Source of the DNA: Gammaproteobacteria bacterium
GTDB taxonomy: Bacteria > Pseudomonadota > Gammaproteobacteria > Pseudomonadales > Pseudohongiellaceae
Direction of reading: 5' to 3'
Length of the DNA: 47,531 bases
NCBI GenBank assembly: GCA_028825335.1
Contig: JAPKAI010000013.1
Location: forward strand, 1-47,531
The number at the start of each line of letters is the position of its first letter. Position 1 is the first letter of the stretch. Below are positions 27,276 through 35,426 of this stretch, in pieces. Position numbers and translations under genes: made by a program. A model generated the notes under the pieces. The model was given only the letters and a program-made list of their open reading frames with translations, made no database searches and was not told the DNA's origin.

Positions 27276-28412
27276 CTATTTGCGAGCCAATGGAACGGGT
27301 AATTGCAGCAGCTGGTCAGCATTAGCTTCAGGCTTTGGACTAAACTTCTGCGAACGCCCTAGCACATTGTCGGCGCCGTACCAGTTGCCGTTTATATCAA
27401 CACCAAATTCATGTAGCTCTCCAAACTCGCCTGGCTTATTCCCATGTGCATCCCAGGAGAACAATCTATTGCCATCTGTGTCAAATTTGATAATTCGTAC
27501 GGGCTGATTGTCAGATACCCACACGTCTTGATTTTCCGTGATCAAAATATAATTTGGAAAGTTCAAACCTGGCCAAGTTGCTAGGTGTTTCCCGTTAGGA
27601 CCGAACACTTGGATACGATCGTTATTTCGATCGGCAACATAGATGCGATCCTGATTGTCTGTTGCAATTGAATGCACGGCGTCAAACTGCCCCTGGCCGC
27701 TTCCCTCGCTTCCCCATGCGGTAAGGTAATTTCCATCTTTATCAAATTTGATTACTCGTGAATTGGTAAGCCCATCTGCAACAACTATGCTGCCGTCTCG
27801 AAGAAACGCAAGATCTTGTGGCGTCCCTAGATGTGTTCCATCGTTGGCTGTTTCATTTTCGATGCCAAGTGTCATCAACAACTCTTTGCCGTCATTTGAG
27901 AAGGCATGGATCTGATGGCGTCCAGAGTTTACGACCCACACTCGTCTCTCAGGATCATAAGGACTGATCGCTATCATGTGTGGCCCACCAGTGCCTTCAA
28001 ATAAATGGTCCCATTGATTCCAATTCTCAATGAGTTCTCCTTCGTCGTTAACGACAAAGATCACATTCTTCATTTGTCGAATTGTGCCTTCGGGCGGAGA
28101 CAGTGCGGACAAGCCTTCAACAGAGCCGTAAAAATAGTCGAATCCATCGGGTAGGGGGTCAGGGATGTGAAGCTCACCTCGTTGAATAACAAATATCCTT
28201 TCGCTCGACTCTACGAAAAGCCCAGGATGCGAGCCCCAAATAAAGCCAGGCTCTGAAAACGGCTCAAGCCATTCGGGCTCAGCACTATAAGGTGACTCGC
28301 CATGATTCGACGTTGGTGGATACTGATCGGTCCAGGACTGGGCGCTAACAGTAGAAGTTGTCATTGCTATGAGCGAGCAGCCTATAGCGGTAAAGGTTCC
28401 AAAAAGTCTCAT
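27276..28412 (-). CDS. Exported NHL-repeat beta-propeller protein
   Basis: A 378-aa protein with a Sec signal peptide (about 1-25). At least four NHL-type repeats are visible, with the pattern G-x-x-x-x-P-x-D-(I/L)-A followed by I-x-V-A-D-x-x-N-x-R-(I/V). Examples are GTPQDLAFL, IVVADGLTNSRVIKF and IYVADRNNDRIQVFG, with turns like FDKDGNYLTAWG between them. It should fold as a six-bladed propeller in the periplasm. Relatives include peptidyl-amidating lyase-like and sugar-binding proteins, and no catalytic residues can be fixed here. It is the first gene of the sulfatase cluster, so a role in binding or cleaving the same substrate is an inference. Confidence 0.82.
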   Translation of the reverse strand: MRLFGTFTAIGCSLIAMTTSTVSAQSWTDQYPPTSNHGESPYSAEPEWLEPFSEPGFIWGSHPGLFVESSERIFVIQRGELHIPDPLPDGFDYFYGSVEGLSALSPPEGTIRQMKNVIFVVNDEGELIENWNQWDHLFEGTGGPHMIAISPYDPERRVWVVNSGRHQIHAFSNDGKELLMTLGIENETANDGTHLGTPQDLAFLRDGSIVVADGLTNSRVIKFDKDGNYLTAWGSEGSGQGQFDAVHSIATDNQDRIYVADRNNDRIQVFGPNGKHLATWPGLNFPNYILITENQDVWVSDNQPVRIIKFDTDGNRLFSWDAHGNKPGEFGELHEFGVDINGNWYGADNVLGRSQKFSPKPEANADQLLQLPVPLARK

Positions 28413-28800
28413 AGTCTATTCTCTGTGTTGTTATGAACTATTTTCCGAGACTATCTCTGCCCCGAGTATCTGACTTGTATCACGCTAGCGATATTGCGAG
28501 CGTGAAGACTAAATAAAATGCCGGCAGGTCGTTTTTAGAATCTATGACACTTTATTAATCGGGCTCCATCACTGTTGAATACGCAGTAGAGGTAATCGAA
28601 AATACCTTAGCATACCTATGCTATGGGGAAAAGTTAGCGGCTCTCTGCGCGGCTAGATATTAAAATTAAGGCATTGTCAGCTCTTGATTTGAGGTTGAAG
28701 AAAAAGCTGGCATAGTGCAAAGCAGAATGCTGTTACAATTCACCCTGAGATCTTCTGTGAACTGTTTAGTGCCGTCAGTAGAATTAGGAAAAGCAAGCCG
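28413..28800. other. Divergent intergenic region
   Basis: About 390 nt separate the start of the minus-strand NHL/sulfatase cluster from the plus-strand symporter operon. It should hold both promoters. I see no clear -35/-10 pair, no hairpin and no open frame worth reporting. Confidence 0.4.
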
Positions 28801-28941
28801 ATGGGTGAGGAGTCGAAAAATAGTTCAGGCAAGCCGCAGTCGGGCTCCATCGGTTGGGGCCGCATCTACATAAGCGTTCTAATATTCACAGTAATCGTTA
28901 TTGTCTTGCTCTATTTCTTCTCACAATACTACAGCGGTTAA
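28801..28941 (+). CDS. 46-aa single-pass membrane protein, likely symporter accessory
   Basis: A 46-aa protein with a polar, Ser/Lys/Gly-rich start (residues 1-20) and one strongly hydrophobic helix (about 22-42). It ends SQYYSG. AGGAAAAG lies upstream of the ATG, and its TAA is only 3 nt before the symporter ATG, so the two must be translated together. Small single-helix partners are known next to several sodium:solute symporters and other secondary transporters. Assignment as such a partner is by position and topology, not by sequence match. Confidence 0.65.
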   Translation: MGEESKNSSGKPQSGSIGWGRIYISVLIFTVIVIVLLYFFSQYYSG

Positions 28942-28944
28942 CCC

Positions 28945-30609
28945 ATGCATCTCGTAGATTGGTCGATAGTTATCGCCTACCTTGCTTATGTTATCTGGCA
29001 TGGGCTAAAGCTCAGTCGCGGGACTACCGACACGGAAGGATTCTTTCTGGCAGGTCGTTCTCTTCCCTGGTGGGCGGTTGGCCTGTCGGTTATGGCGACA
29101 CAGATGTCAGCGATAACTTTGATTGGCACTACTGGGCAGGCCTACGAAGATGGCATGCGTTTCATCCAGTTTTATTTTGGCCTACCCCTAGCAATGATCA
29201 TCCTCTGCGTGACCGCGGTGCCTCTATTCTATCGAGCACGGGTGTTCACCGCTTACGAATACCTCGAGCAGCGCTTTGATGTAAAGACGCGCACCTTGAC
29301 GAGTTTCTTCTTTCTTCTTTCCCGCGGGCTTGGCGTTGGTGTAATCATCGCGGCTCCGGCTGTTGTACTGTCGATAGTCTTAGGTTGGGATGAGTTGGTG
29401 ACGATTTTCGTGATCGGGCTATCCACTACCCTCTATACCATGCTCGGAGGTGTGCAGTCGGTAACCTGGACCGATGTAAAGCAGATGGCCATTATCTTGG
29501 TAGGACTGAGCCTGTGTGTGTTTGTCATCATTACGAATCTTCCTGCGGGCGTGTCGTTTAATGACGCGATGAATGTTGCCGGCGCCGCCGGAAAGCTGGA
29601 GACCATAGATTTCAGCTTCGATCTCAATGAACGGTATACGTTTTGGTCAGGGACGATAGCCGCGTTATTTCTCTTCCTATCTTATTTCGGCTGCGACCAA
29701 AGCCAGGTGCAGCGCTATTTGACGGCACGCTCAGTTGATGAGGGGCGCGTCTCCCTACTCATGTCTGCCTTTCTGAAAATCCCAATGCAGTTTCTATTCC
29801 TGCTAGTCGGCATACTGGTCTTCGTTTTCTATCTATTTAGCACCCCACCGATGATCTTCAATGAAGTGGATGTGACTCGGGCGGCGGCAGTGCAGCCTCT
29901 CGAACACGAACGGCTGCAGGGAGAGTTTGCTGACGCACATCAGCTGCGGCACTTGGCGGCGTTGAGGTTTATAGAGCAGCAGAACACTGCAGAGGGGATT
30001 ACTGCTCGAGCGGACTATATTGCCGCCAACGAGGCCTATCAGGATAAGCGCCGTGAGGCGACCGAGTTTGTGCGGCAGACGAATGGCGATAGCTCGTTTA
30101 GCGACGTTAACTATGTGTTCCCCGTGTTTGTTATAGAGAATATGCCGCTGGGGTTAGTGGGGTTAATAGTCGCTGCGATTCTCGCCGCGGCGATGTCGAG
30201 CGTCGCGGCGGAACTTAACGCGCTGGCAACTGCATCTACTATGGATTTCTACCGCCGCCACATTAACGTTAATAGCTCGGAAAAAGAGATGCTTCGGTTC
30301 GGGCGATTGTCCACCTTGGCATGGGGCGTATTCGCCTGCATTATCGCCACCTTTGCGACTAATTTAGGTTCGCTAATCGAGGTTGTGAATACTTTCGGTT
30401 CGTTCTTCTACGGTTCCCTGTTAGGGGTCTTCGTGTTAGCTTTTGCGGTGCCTCGAGCCAAGTCGGCAGGAGCTTTTTACGGCTTGTTGTTCGGCATAGT
30501 GTCAGTCTGGATTGCCAGCTCAACTACCGACATTGCTTTTCTTTGGTTCAATGTTGTGGGTTGCTTGGTCACTGTCGCTGCGGGATACCTCATTAGCATT
30601 GTGCGGTGA
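28945..30609 (+). CDS. Sodium:solute symporter (SSS family)
   Basis: A 554-aa polytopic protein of SSS type. It has DWSIVIAYLAYVIWHG as the first helix and FFLAGRSLPWWAVGLSVMATQMSA, the family's helix 1-2 signature with the Na-site Ser/Thr region. YEYLEQRFD follows, then GGVQSVTWTDVKQ and SYFGCDQSQVQRYL. A hydrophilic insert at about 315-380 interrupts the helices. The family takes up sugars, amino acids, nucleosides or carboxylates with sodium. Substrate not predictable. It is the transporter of an operon with a PIG-L deacetylase 22 nt downstream and an ArgH-like lyase after that. Confidence 0.9.
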   Translation: MHLVDWSIVIAYLAYVIWHGLKLSRGTTDTEGFFLAGRSLPWWAVGLSVMATQMSAITLIGTTGQAYEDGMRFIQFYFGLPLAMIILCVTAVPLFYRARVFTAYEYLEQRFDVKTRTLTSFFFLLSRGLGVGVIIAAPAVVLSIVLGWDELVTIFVIGLSTTLYTMLGGVQSVTWTDVKQMAIILVGLSLCVFVIITNLPAGVSFNDAMNVAGAAGKLETIDFSFDLNERYTFWSGTIAALFLFLSYFGCDQSQVQRYLTARSVDEGRVSLLMSAFLKIPMQFLFLLVGILVFVFYLFSTPPMIFNEVDVTRAAAVQPLEHERLQGEFADAHQLRHLAALRFIEQQNTAEGITARADYIAANEAYQDKRREATEFVRQTNGDSSFSDVNYVFPVFVIENMPLGLVGLIVAAILAAAMSSVAAELNALATASTMDFYRRHINVNSSEKEMLRFGRLSTLAWGVFACIIATFATNLGSLIEVVNTFGSFFYGSLLGVFVLAFAVPRAKSAGAFYGLLFGIVSVWIASSTTDIAFLWFNVVGCLVTVAAGYLISIVR

Positions 30610-30631
30610 GAAAGAATTTTTGGGGAGAACA

Positions 30632-33265
30632 ATGTACAAAAAATATCATGCCCTGATTGCGTTGCTGATGCTAACAGTAGCAACGCCACTTTCAGTTGAA
30701 GCGCAAGTACGGGCCATCTACGACCAAGGAAGCGGCGCGCTGATTCGACAGTTGCTGCGCTTGAGCACTACTGCAAGCGTCATGCATACCGGTGCGCATC
30801 CCGACGACGAAGATTCAGCTTTGGTGGCCTACCATGCACGACGACTGCATGCGCGCACTGCCTACCTGTCGCTCACGCGTGGTTCCGGAGGGCAGAACAT
30901 CATCGGTGTTGAGCAGTCGGATGCGCTTGGCGTGATACGCACCGAGGAGCTGTTACAGGCTAGGAGCCTAGACGGAGCCGAGCAGCTATTTACGCGTGCT
31001 AACGACTTCGGGTTCTCCAAGTATCGGACAGAAGCCTCCCGCGTCTGGCCTGAAGAATTGCTACTCGATGACATGGTGCGCGCCATTAGAACATTTCGCC
31101 CTAACGTAATCGTGTCTCGCTGGAATGGCACCTCCGCCGATGGCCATGGGCATCACCAGTTTGCGGGTTACCTGACTCCTTTGGCTCTGGAAGCCGCGGC
31201 CGATTCGAGTCGATTCCCCGAGCAAATCGAGCAAGGTCTAACACCCTGGCATGTTCAGAAGTTTTATACAGGCCGGGCTTTCACAGGGAGCTCCCGCAAT
31301 GCCCAGGCAGCGGAACAGACGGCACTACTCATCAACACTGGTGAATACGACCCTGTAACCGGGCGTAGCTATTTTGAAATTGGCATGCAGGGTAGGAGTC
31401 AGCAGAAAACGCAGCAAATGGGTTCGCTAGAGCTGCGTGGTAGCCAGCAATCTCAGCTGTTTCTCCTATCATCGCAGATTGGTACGTCCGCCGCCGAAAG
31501 CTCCATCTTCTCGGGAATCGATACTACAATCAGTGGAATCTCGAATCTGGAGCAAGCCCCTGGGTTGGTATTCGTTGAATTGCTATCTGCGTTGCAGCAA
31601 AGTGTTGATGACTTAGTGTCCAACTATAATCCTCTGAACCCACAGGCTCTTATTCCTAGTCTTGTCGATGGGCTTGAACTCGCCCGTGAAGCAAGTGATG
31701 CAGCGCAAACGGGGGATGCGAAGCGACTACTCGATGAAAAAGTCAGCGAATTCGAGAAGGCTATTGTGCTCGCCGCCGGAGTCTCGATCGATGCGCTAGC
31801 CGAGTCGGAAACCGCGATTCCCGGCACTGTTTTGACAGTCGCGGTGCGAGCGTTCATGGCGCAGCCGTCGCAAGTTCTGCTGCGGGAGGCTTATCTTTCC
31901 GTTCCCGTAGGGTGGTCGGTCTCTAAGTCCAATGTTCAGATACTCAGTAATGAGCGCTCCTCCCGGCGCAGAGAACAGGGCGACGCCGAGCTGTTCTTCG
32001 ATGTCACCGTTCCCGTTACAGCCGATCCGACCGAGCCTTACTGGTTGGCATTACCACGTGAGGGCGCTGCCTATGATTGGAGTTCGGCAGGCGAGGCTCG
32101 CACACAGCCCTTCGCCGCGCCTCTGCTTCAGGCAGTAGTGACGCTTGAAATTGGCGGAACACAGATTACGATTCGGCAAGAGGTTGAGCATCGCCTGGTT
32201 GACCGCATTCGTGGCGAGATCCGGCGCCGGTTAGATGTGGTGTCGGCAATATCTGTAGAGCCGGGCACCGACCTTGTAGTAGTGCCAGTGTCTGCCGGCA
32301 ATGAACCTCGAGAGTTGTTATTGACTGTTCGTAATAATACTTCGCAGGAAGTAGCAGGTAGGGCGCAGTTCGAGGTGCCTCAGGGTTGGATGCTGGAGCC
32401 TCCTAGTGCCGAATTTTCCCTGGCAGCCGCGCCTGCGACTACTACGTTAGGATTTCGGGTAACTATGGCTCAAGGTGTCAGTGCAGGAGAATACAATCTG
32501 GCGGCCAGCGCCACAGTCGATGGCACACGGTACAAAAAGGCGATGACAGAAATCGCCTATCCTCATATTAGAACCCACCGCGTTTACTCGGCGTCAATCA
32601 CTGAATTCGAAGTCGTCGACGTGAGCGTCGCTGCCTCCCGAGTTGGCTACGTCATGGGTAGTGGCGATACCGTCCCTGAAGCGCTGCGCCGTCTTGGCGT
32701 GGAAGTCATGCTGTTAACCGACGCCGACTTAACTACTGGCGACCTTTCTGGCTTTGACGCTATCGTTGTGGGTATCAGGGCATCGCAGACTCGTGCTGCC
32801 TATGTCGCGAATAACCGGCGCCTTCTTGAATACGCGGAACAAGGCGGTAATTTGATCGTGCAGTATCAGCAGCCTGACTTCATCGCCAAGGGCCTCGCTC
32901 CCTATACGGCAAGCATGGATGGCAATGTACGCGTTGTTGATGAAACCGCTGCAATCGTGGTGCTCGAACCAGATCACCCGGTCTTTACCTTTCCCAATCG
33001 GATAGATGCTCGAGATTTCGATGGCTGGGTCCAAGAGCGTAGTAATTACAACTTTACCAGTTTCGATCGCGATCGCTATATTCCCCTCACCGAAGCGCAC
33101 GACCAAGGCGAACCCAATAGTGAGGGAGCCATGCTGTATGCAAAGATCGGTGACGGACATTACGTATACACATCCTATTCATGGTTCCGGCAGTTACCCA
33201 ACGGGGTACCCGGAGCCTATCGATTGTTCGCCAATCTACTGAGCCTGTCTGCCGCAGCTAACTAA
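30632..33265 (+). CDS. Exported PIG-L (LmbE-like) deacetylase with NEW3 and GATase-like domains
   Basis: An 877-aa protein with a Sec signal peptide (1-24). The PIG-L/LmbE deacetylase domain follows, with zinc-binding GAHPDDE at 54-60 and HGHHQ at 172-176. A central region (about 240-540) is unassigned. Residues about 545-640 (LLLTVRNNTSQEVAG, VPQGWMLEP) look like an NPCBM-associated NEW3-type beta domain. Residues about 670-770 (RVGYVMGSGDTVPEALRRLG, then GFDAIVVGIRA and YAEQGGNLIVQYQQ) resemble a ThuA/class I glutamine-amidotransferase-like fold. PIG-L enzymes remove N-acetyl groups from GlcNAc-type compounds. The ATG at 30632 has GGGGAG upstream. Three domains in one exported chain suggests glycan handling. 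Confidence 0.85.
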   Translation: MYKKYHALIALLMLTVATPLSVEAQVRAIYDQGSGALIRQLLRLSTTASVMHTGAHPDDEDSALVAYHARRLHARTAYLSLTRGSGGQNIIGVEQSDALGVIRTEELLQARSLDGAEQLFTRANDFGFSKYRTEASRVWPEELLLDDMVRAIRTFRPNVIVSRWNGTSADGHGHHQFAGYLTPLALEAAADSSRFPEQIEQGLTPWHVQKFYTGRAFTGSSRNAQAAEQTALLINTGEYDPVTGRSYFEIGMQGRSQQKTQQMGSLELRGSQQSQLFLLSSQIGTSAAESSIFSGIDTTISGISNLEQAPGLVFVELLSALQQSVDDLVSNYNPLNPQALIPSLVDGLELAREASDAAQTGDAKRLLDEKVSEFEKAIVLAAGVSIDALAESETAIPGTVLTVAVRAFMAQPSQVLLREAYLSVPVGWSVSKSNVQILSNERSSRRREQGDAELFFDVTVPVTADPTEPYWLALPREGAAYDWSSAGEARTQPFAAPLLQAVVTLEIGGTQITIRQEVEHRLVDRIRGEIRRRLDVVSAISVEPGTDLVVVPVSAGNEPRELLLTVRNNTSQEVAGRAQFEVPQGWMLEPPSAEFSLAAAPATTTLGFRVTMAQGVSAGEYNLAASATVDGTRYKKAMTEIAYPHIRTHRVYSASITEFEVVDVSVAASRVGYVMGSGDTVPEALRRLGVEVMLLTDADLTTGDLSGFDAIVVGIRASQTRAAYVANNRRLLEYAEQGGNLIVQYQQPDFIAKGLAPYTASMDGNVRVVDETAAIVVLEPDHPVFTFPNRIDARDFDGWVQERSNYNFTSFDRDRYIPLTEAHDQGEPNSEGAMLYAKIGDGHYVYTSYSWFRQLPNGVPGAYRLFANLLSLSAAAN

Positions 33266-33277
33266 GAGTATTACACC

Positions 33278-34750
33278 ATGAGTGAAAAATTCCCCGCCCA
33301 GGGATACAAAGATAACGTACTCAGCGACTGCTTTGCTGATGCCCAACGCTACTTTCTTGACCACTATGTGGATGTGGATCGTGCTCACGTGGTGATGCTT
33401 GCGGAGCAAAATATCATTACGGGCGAAGAGCTAAAGCTCATACTGCAGGCCATCGGGGGGCTGGATGTTGAGGCCATGCGCAACGCCGAATATGACGGCA
33501 GCGTGGAGGATCTGTTCTACTATATCCAGCGTGAAATCGCAGCAGGCTGCGGCAACTCCGATATTGCTGGTAAGGTGCACACCGCCCGTAGCCGCAACGA
33601 TATCGATGTTACGATTTACCGTTTGTATCTGCGGCAGCAGACGCTCGATTTAATTGAGGTTTGTTCTACGCTACACAATGTCTTTCTAGATCTGGCGGCA
33701 GCACATCACGAATCTCTAATGCCCGCTTACACTCATACCCAACCGGCACAACCTACCACTATCGCGCACTATCTTCTGGCGATGGCGGAAAACACCGGTC
33801 GCGACATAGCTCGAATACGGCGCGCCTACGAAAACATGAACCGCTGTCCGCTCGGTGCCTGTGCAATTACCACGACAGGATTCCCTATCGATAGAGCGCG
33901 GGTTGCAGATCTACTCGGCTTCGATGGGCCGACGCGAAACTCCTACGGTTCAATCGCCTCTGTGGACTATTTCACTGAGCTGCTCGGATCAGTTTCTGGC
34001 TTGCTTATTAACGTGGGCAAGTTTGCTCAAGAATTTCTGCTAATGGCGATGGTGGAATTCGATGTTATCCGCCTTCCAGACGGCTATGTACAGGCCTCAT
34101 CGATAATGCCGCAAAAGAGAAATCCGGTCGCTATCGAGCATGTGCGAGCGATTGCCAGTAAGGCTCTTGGCCAGGTGCTCGGTGTGCTGACGAGCGTTCA
34201 CAACACACCGTTTGGCGATATTAACGACGTCGAGGATGACCTTCAGCCACTCAACTTCTCAGCGCTTAGAGATTCGAATCGTGCGGTATCACTACTTGGG
34301 CATGCGCTGGCAGCGGCAGAATTCAATCTCGATTTACTTCGCGAAAGAGCCGAAGCCAACTTTATTACCGTTACGGAGCTCGCCGATACTATCGTGCGCC
34401 GGGAAAACCTTCCCTTCAGCAAGGCTCATGCGATTGTCGCTGATTGTGTGAAGCGAGCCACCGCTGCAGGCAGCGGCGTTAGCTTCGATATTCTACAAGC
34501 GGCGGCGAAGGAAGAAATCGGTAGAACCTTAGATTTGACTGCCAGCGAATTGGAAGAGGCCCTATCGGCTGAGAATTTTGTCCGCATTCGCACCATCTAT
34601 GGCGGACCCGCACCGGATGAAACAAAGGAGGCGCTAGCAGAGCAACGAGAAGCGCAAACGGGAAACAATGCTTGGCTGCTAGAGCGTCGAGGCAATCTGA
34701 AGCGAGCAAAAGAAAATTTGGATGCCCAAATAAAGTTAGCGCTGCTCTAA
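33278..34750 (+). CDS. Argininosuccinate lyase-like protein (fumarase/aspartase superfamily)
   Basis: A 490-aa lyase with the three conserved superfamily regions: HTARSRNDID at 101-110, AYTHTQPAQPTT at 150-161, and the signature SSIMPQKRNP at 274-283 with the catalytic serine loop. Overall it most resembles ArgH. The signature departs from ArgH at QKRNPVAIEH, where ArgH typically has QKKNPD, and it is somewhat longer than usual ArgH (about 460). It may be the biosynthetic enzyme or a paralogue cleaving another N-succinyl or fumarate-releasing compound. Its place 12 nt after an exported deacetylase and a symporter favours a catabolic role. No other arginine gene is near. Confidence 0.8.
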   Translation: MSEKFPAQGYKDNVLSDCFADAQRYFLDHYVDVDRAHVVMLAEQNIITGEELKLILQAIGGLDVEAMRNAEYDGSVEDLFYYIQREIAAGCGNSDIAGKVHTARSRNDIDVTIYRLYLRQQTLDLIEVCSTLHNVFLDLAAAHHESLMPAYTHTQPAQPTTIAHYLLAMAENTGRDIARIRRAYENMNRCPLGACAITTTGFPIDRARVADLLGFDGPTRNSYGSIASVDYFTELLGSVSGLLINVGKFAQEFLLMAMVEFDVIRLPDGYVQASSIMPQKRNPVAIEHVRAIASKALGQVLGVLTSVHNTPFGDINDVEDDLQPLNFSALRDSNRAVSLLGHALAAAEFNLDLLRERAEANFITVTELADTIVRRENLPFSKAHAIVADCVKRATAAGSGVSFDILQAAAKEEIGRTLDLTASELEEALSAENFVRIRTIYGGPAPDETKEALAEQREAQTGNNAWLLERRGNLKRAKENLDAQIKLALL

Positions 34751-34935
34751 GACTGATGCGGTTCAGGTTCGAAAGATTTGTAATGCTACTCGAATTGAAT
34801 ATGATATGTCTGAATGGGAAAAGTTGAGCAAGGATTGGCGGCACTGCAATACCTTGCGGGAATTCATTGATGCTCAGTCAGAAAATCGAGCTGATGCAGT
34901 TCATAGGTAAAGCCCTTCAATAGTGAAGAATGCTG

Positions 34936-35421
34936 TTAGTAACAATGTGAAATCTCATAAGTAGTTTTGATTCCATCGATGACTATTTCGATTACATCAA
35001 ATAGGTATTTCCCAATTAGTAATTTCCCGAGTGGAGCCGATGGTGTAATTACCACTATCTCTATGTTATTGATCTGTACTTTCAATCCAGCAGCGCCGGG
35101 TCCGATAAATACAACTCTGCTTGTATTTTCAAAACTCAATGTGACAATGCAGCCTGGACCTATTGCTTGATTTTCTGCCTGTACCAGGCTTGAAACCTTT
35201 CTGAATTCATCAAGTTCATGCTGACATTCCGTAGCTCTTTTTGACTGTCCATGGGCTAGGTAAGCGGCTTCAAGGCCTAGGGTGTCGTACTTGTTCTGCG
35301 CCACATTTTCGCTGTGAGTTGCGCTCGCGTGGGCTTGGTCTACGGCTTTTGTAGCATTGGCTAAAACTTGCTCAAGTGCTCCAATAATATGAGCAAGAAC
35401 AATTTCCTTGTTGGGTTCTAT
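34936..35421 (-). CDS. GreA/GreB C-terminal-domain family protein, start codon unclear
   Basis: The C-terminal part (PGCIVTLSFENTSRVVFIGP, ITPSAPLGKLLIGK, TTYEI) matches the GreA/GreB C-terminal domain, and NKYDTLGLEAAYLAHGQ forms the preceding coiled region. The first ordinary start is a GTG at 35304, which would cut off a helical segment. The same frame runs 39 codons further up (KEIVLAHIIGALEQVL, AVDQAHASATHSENV) and would give 161 aa, the usual Gre length. There the codon at the expected start, 5 nt after the kynU stop, is ATA. Gre factors rescue backtracked RNA polymerase; this group may act differently. It is the last gene of the kyn operon. The long form is inferred. Confidence 0.65.
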   Translation of the reverse strand: MEPNKEIVLAHIIGALEQVLANATKAVDQAHASATHSENVAQNKYDTLGLEAAYLAHGQSKRATECQHELDEFRKVSSLVQAENQAIGPGCIVTLSFENTSRVVFIGPGAAGLKVQINNIEIVVITPSAPLGKLLIGKYLFDVIEIVIDGIKTTYEISHCY

Positions 35422-35426
35422 TGAGC

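Noticed and set aside
34806-34910. 34-aa ORF (MSEWEKLSKDWRHCN...) after the ArgH-like gene
   Set aside because: It looks somewhat protein-like but has no ribosome binding site, and its frame simply runs open out of the preceding gene. Too little to support a gene.
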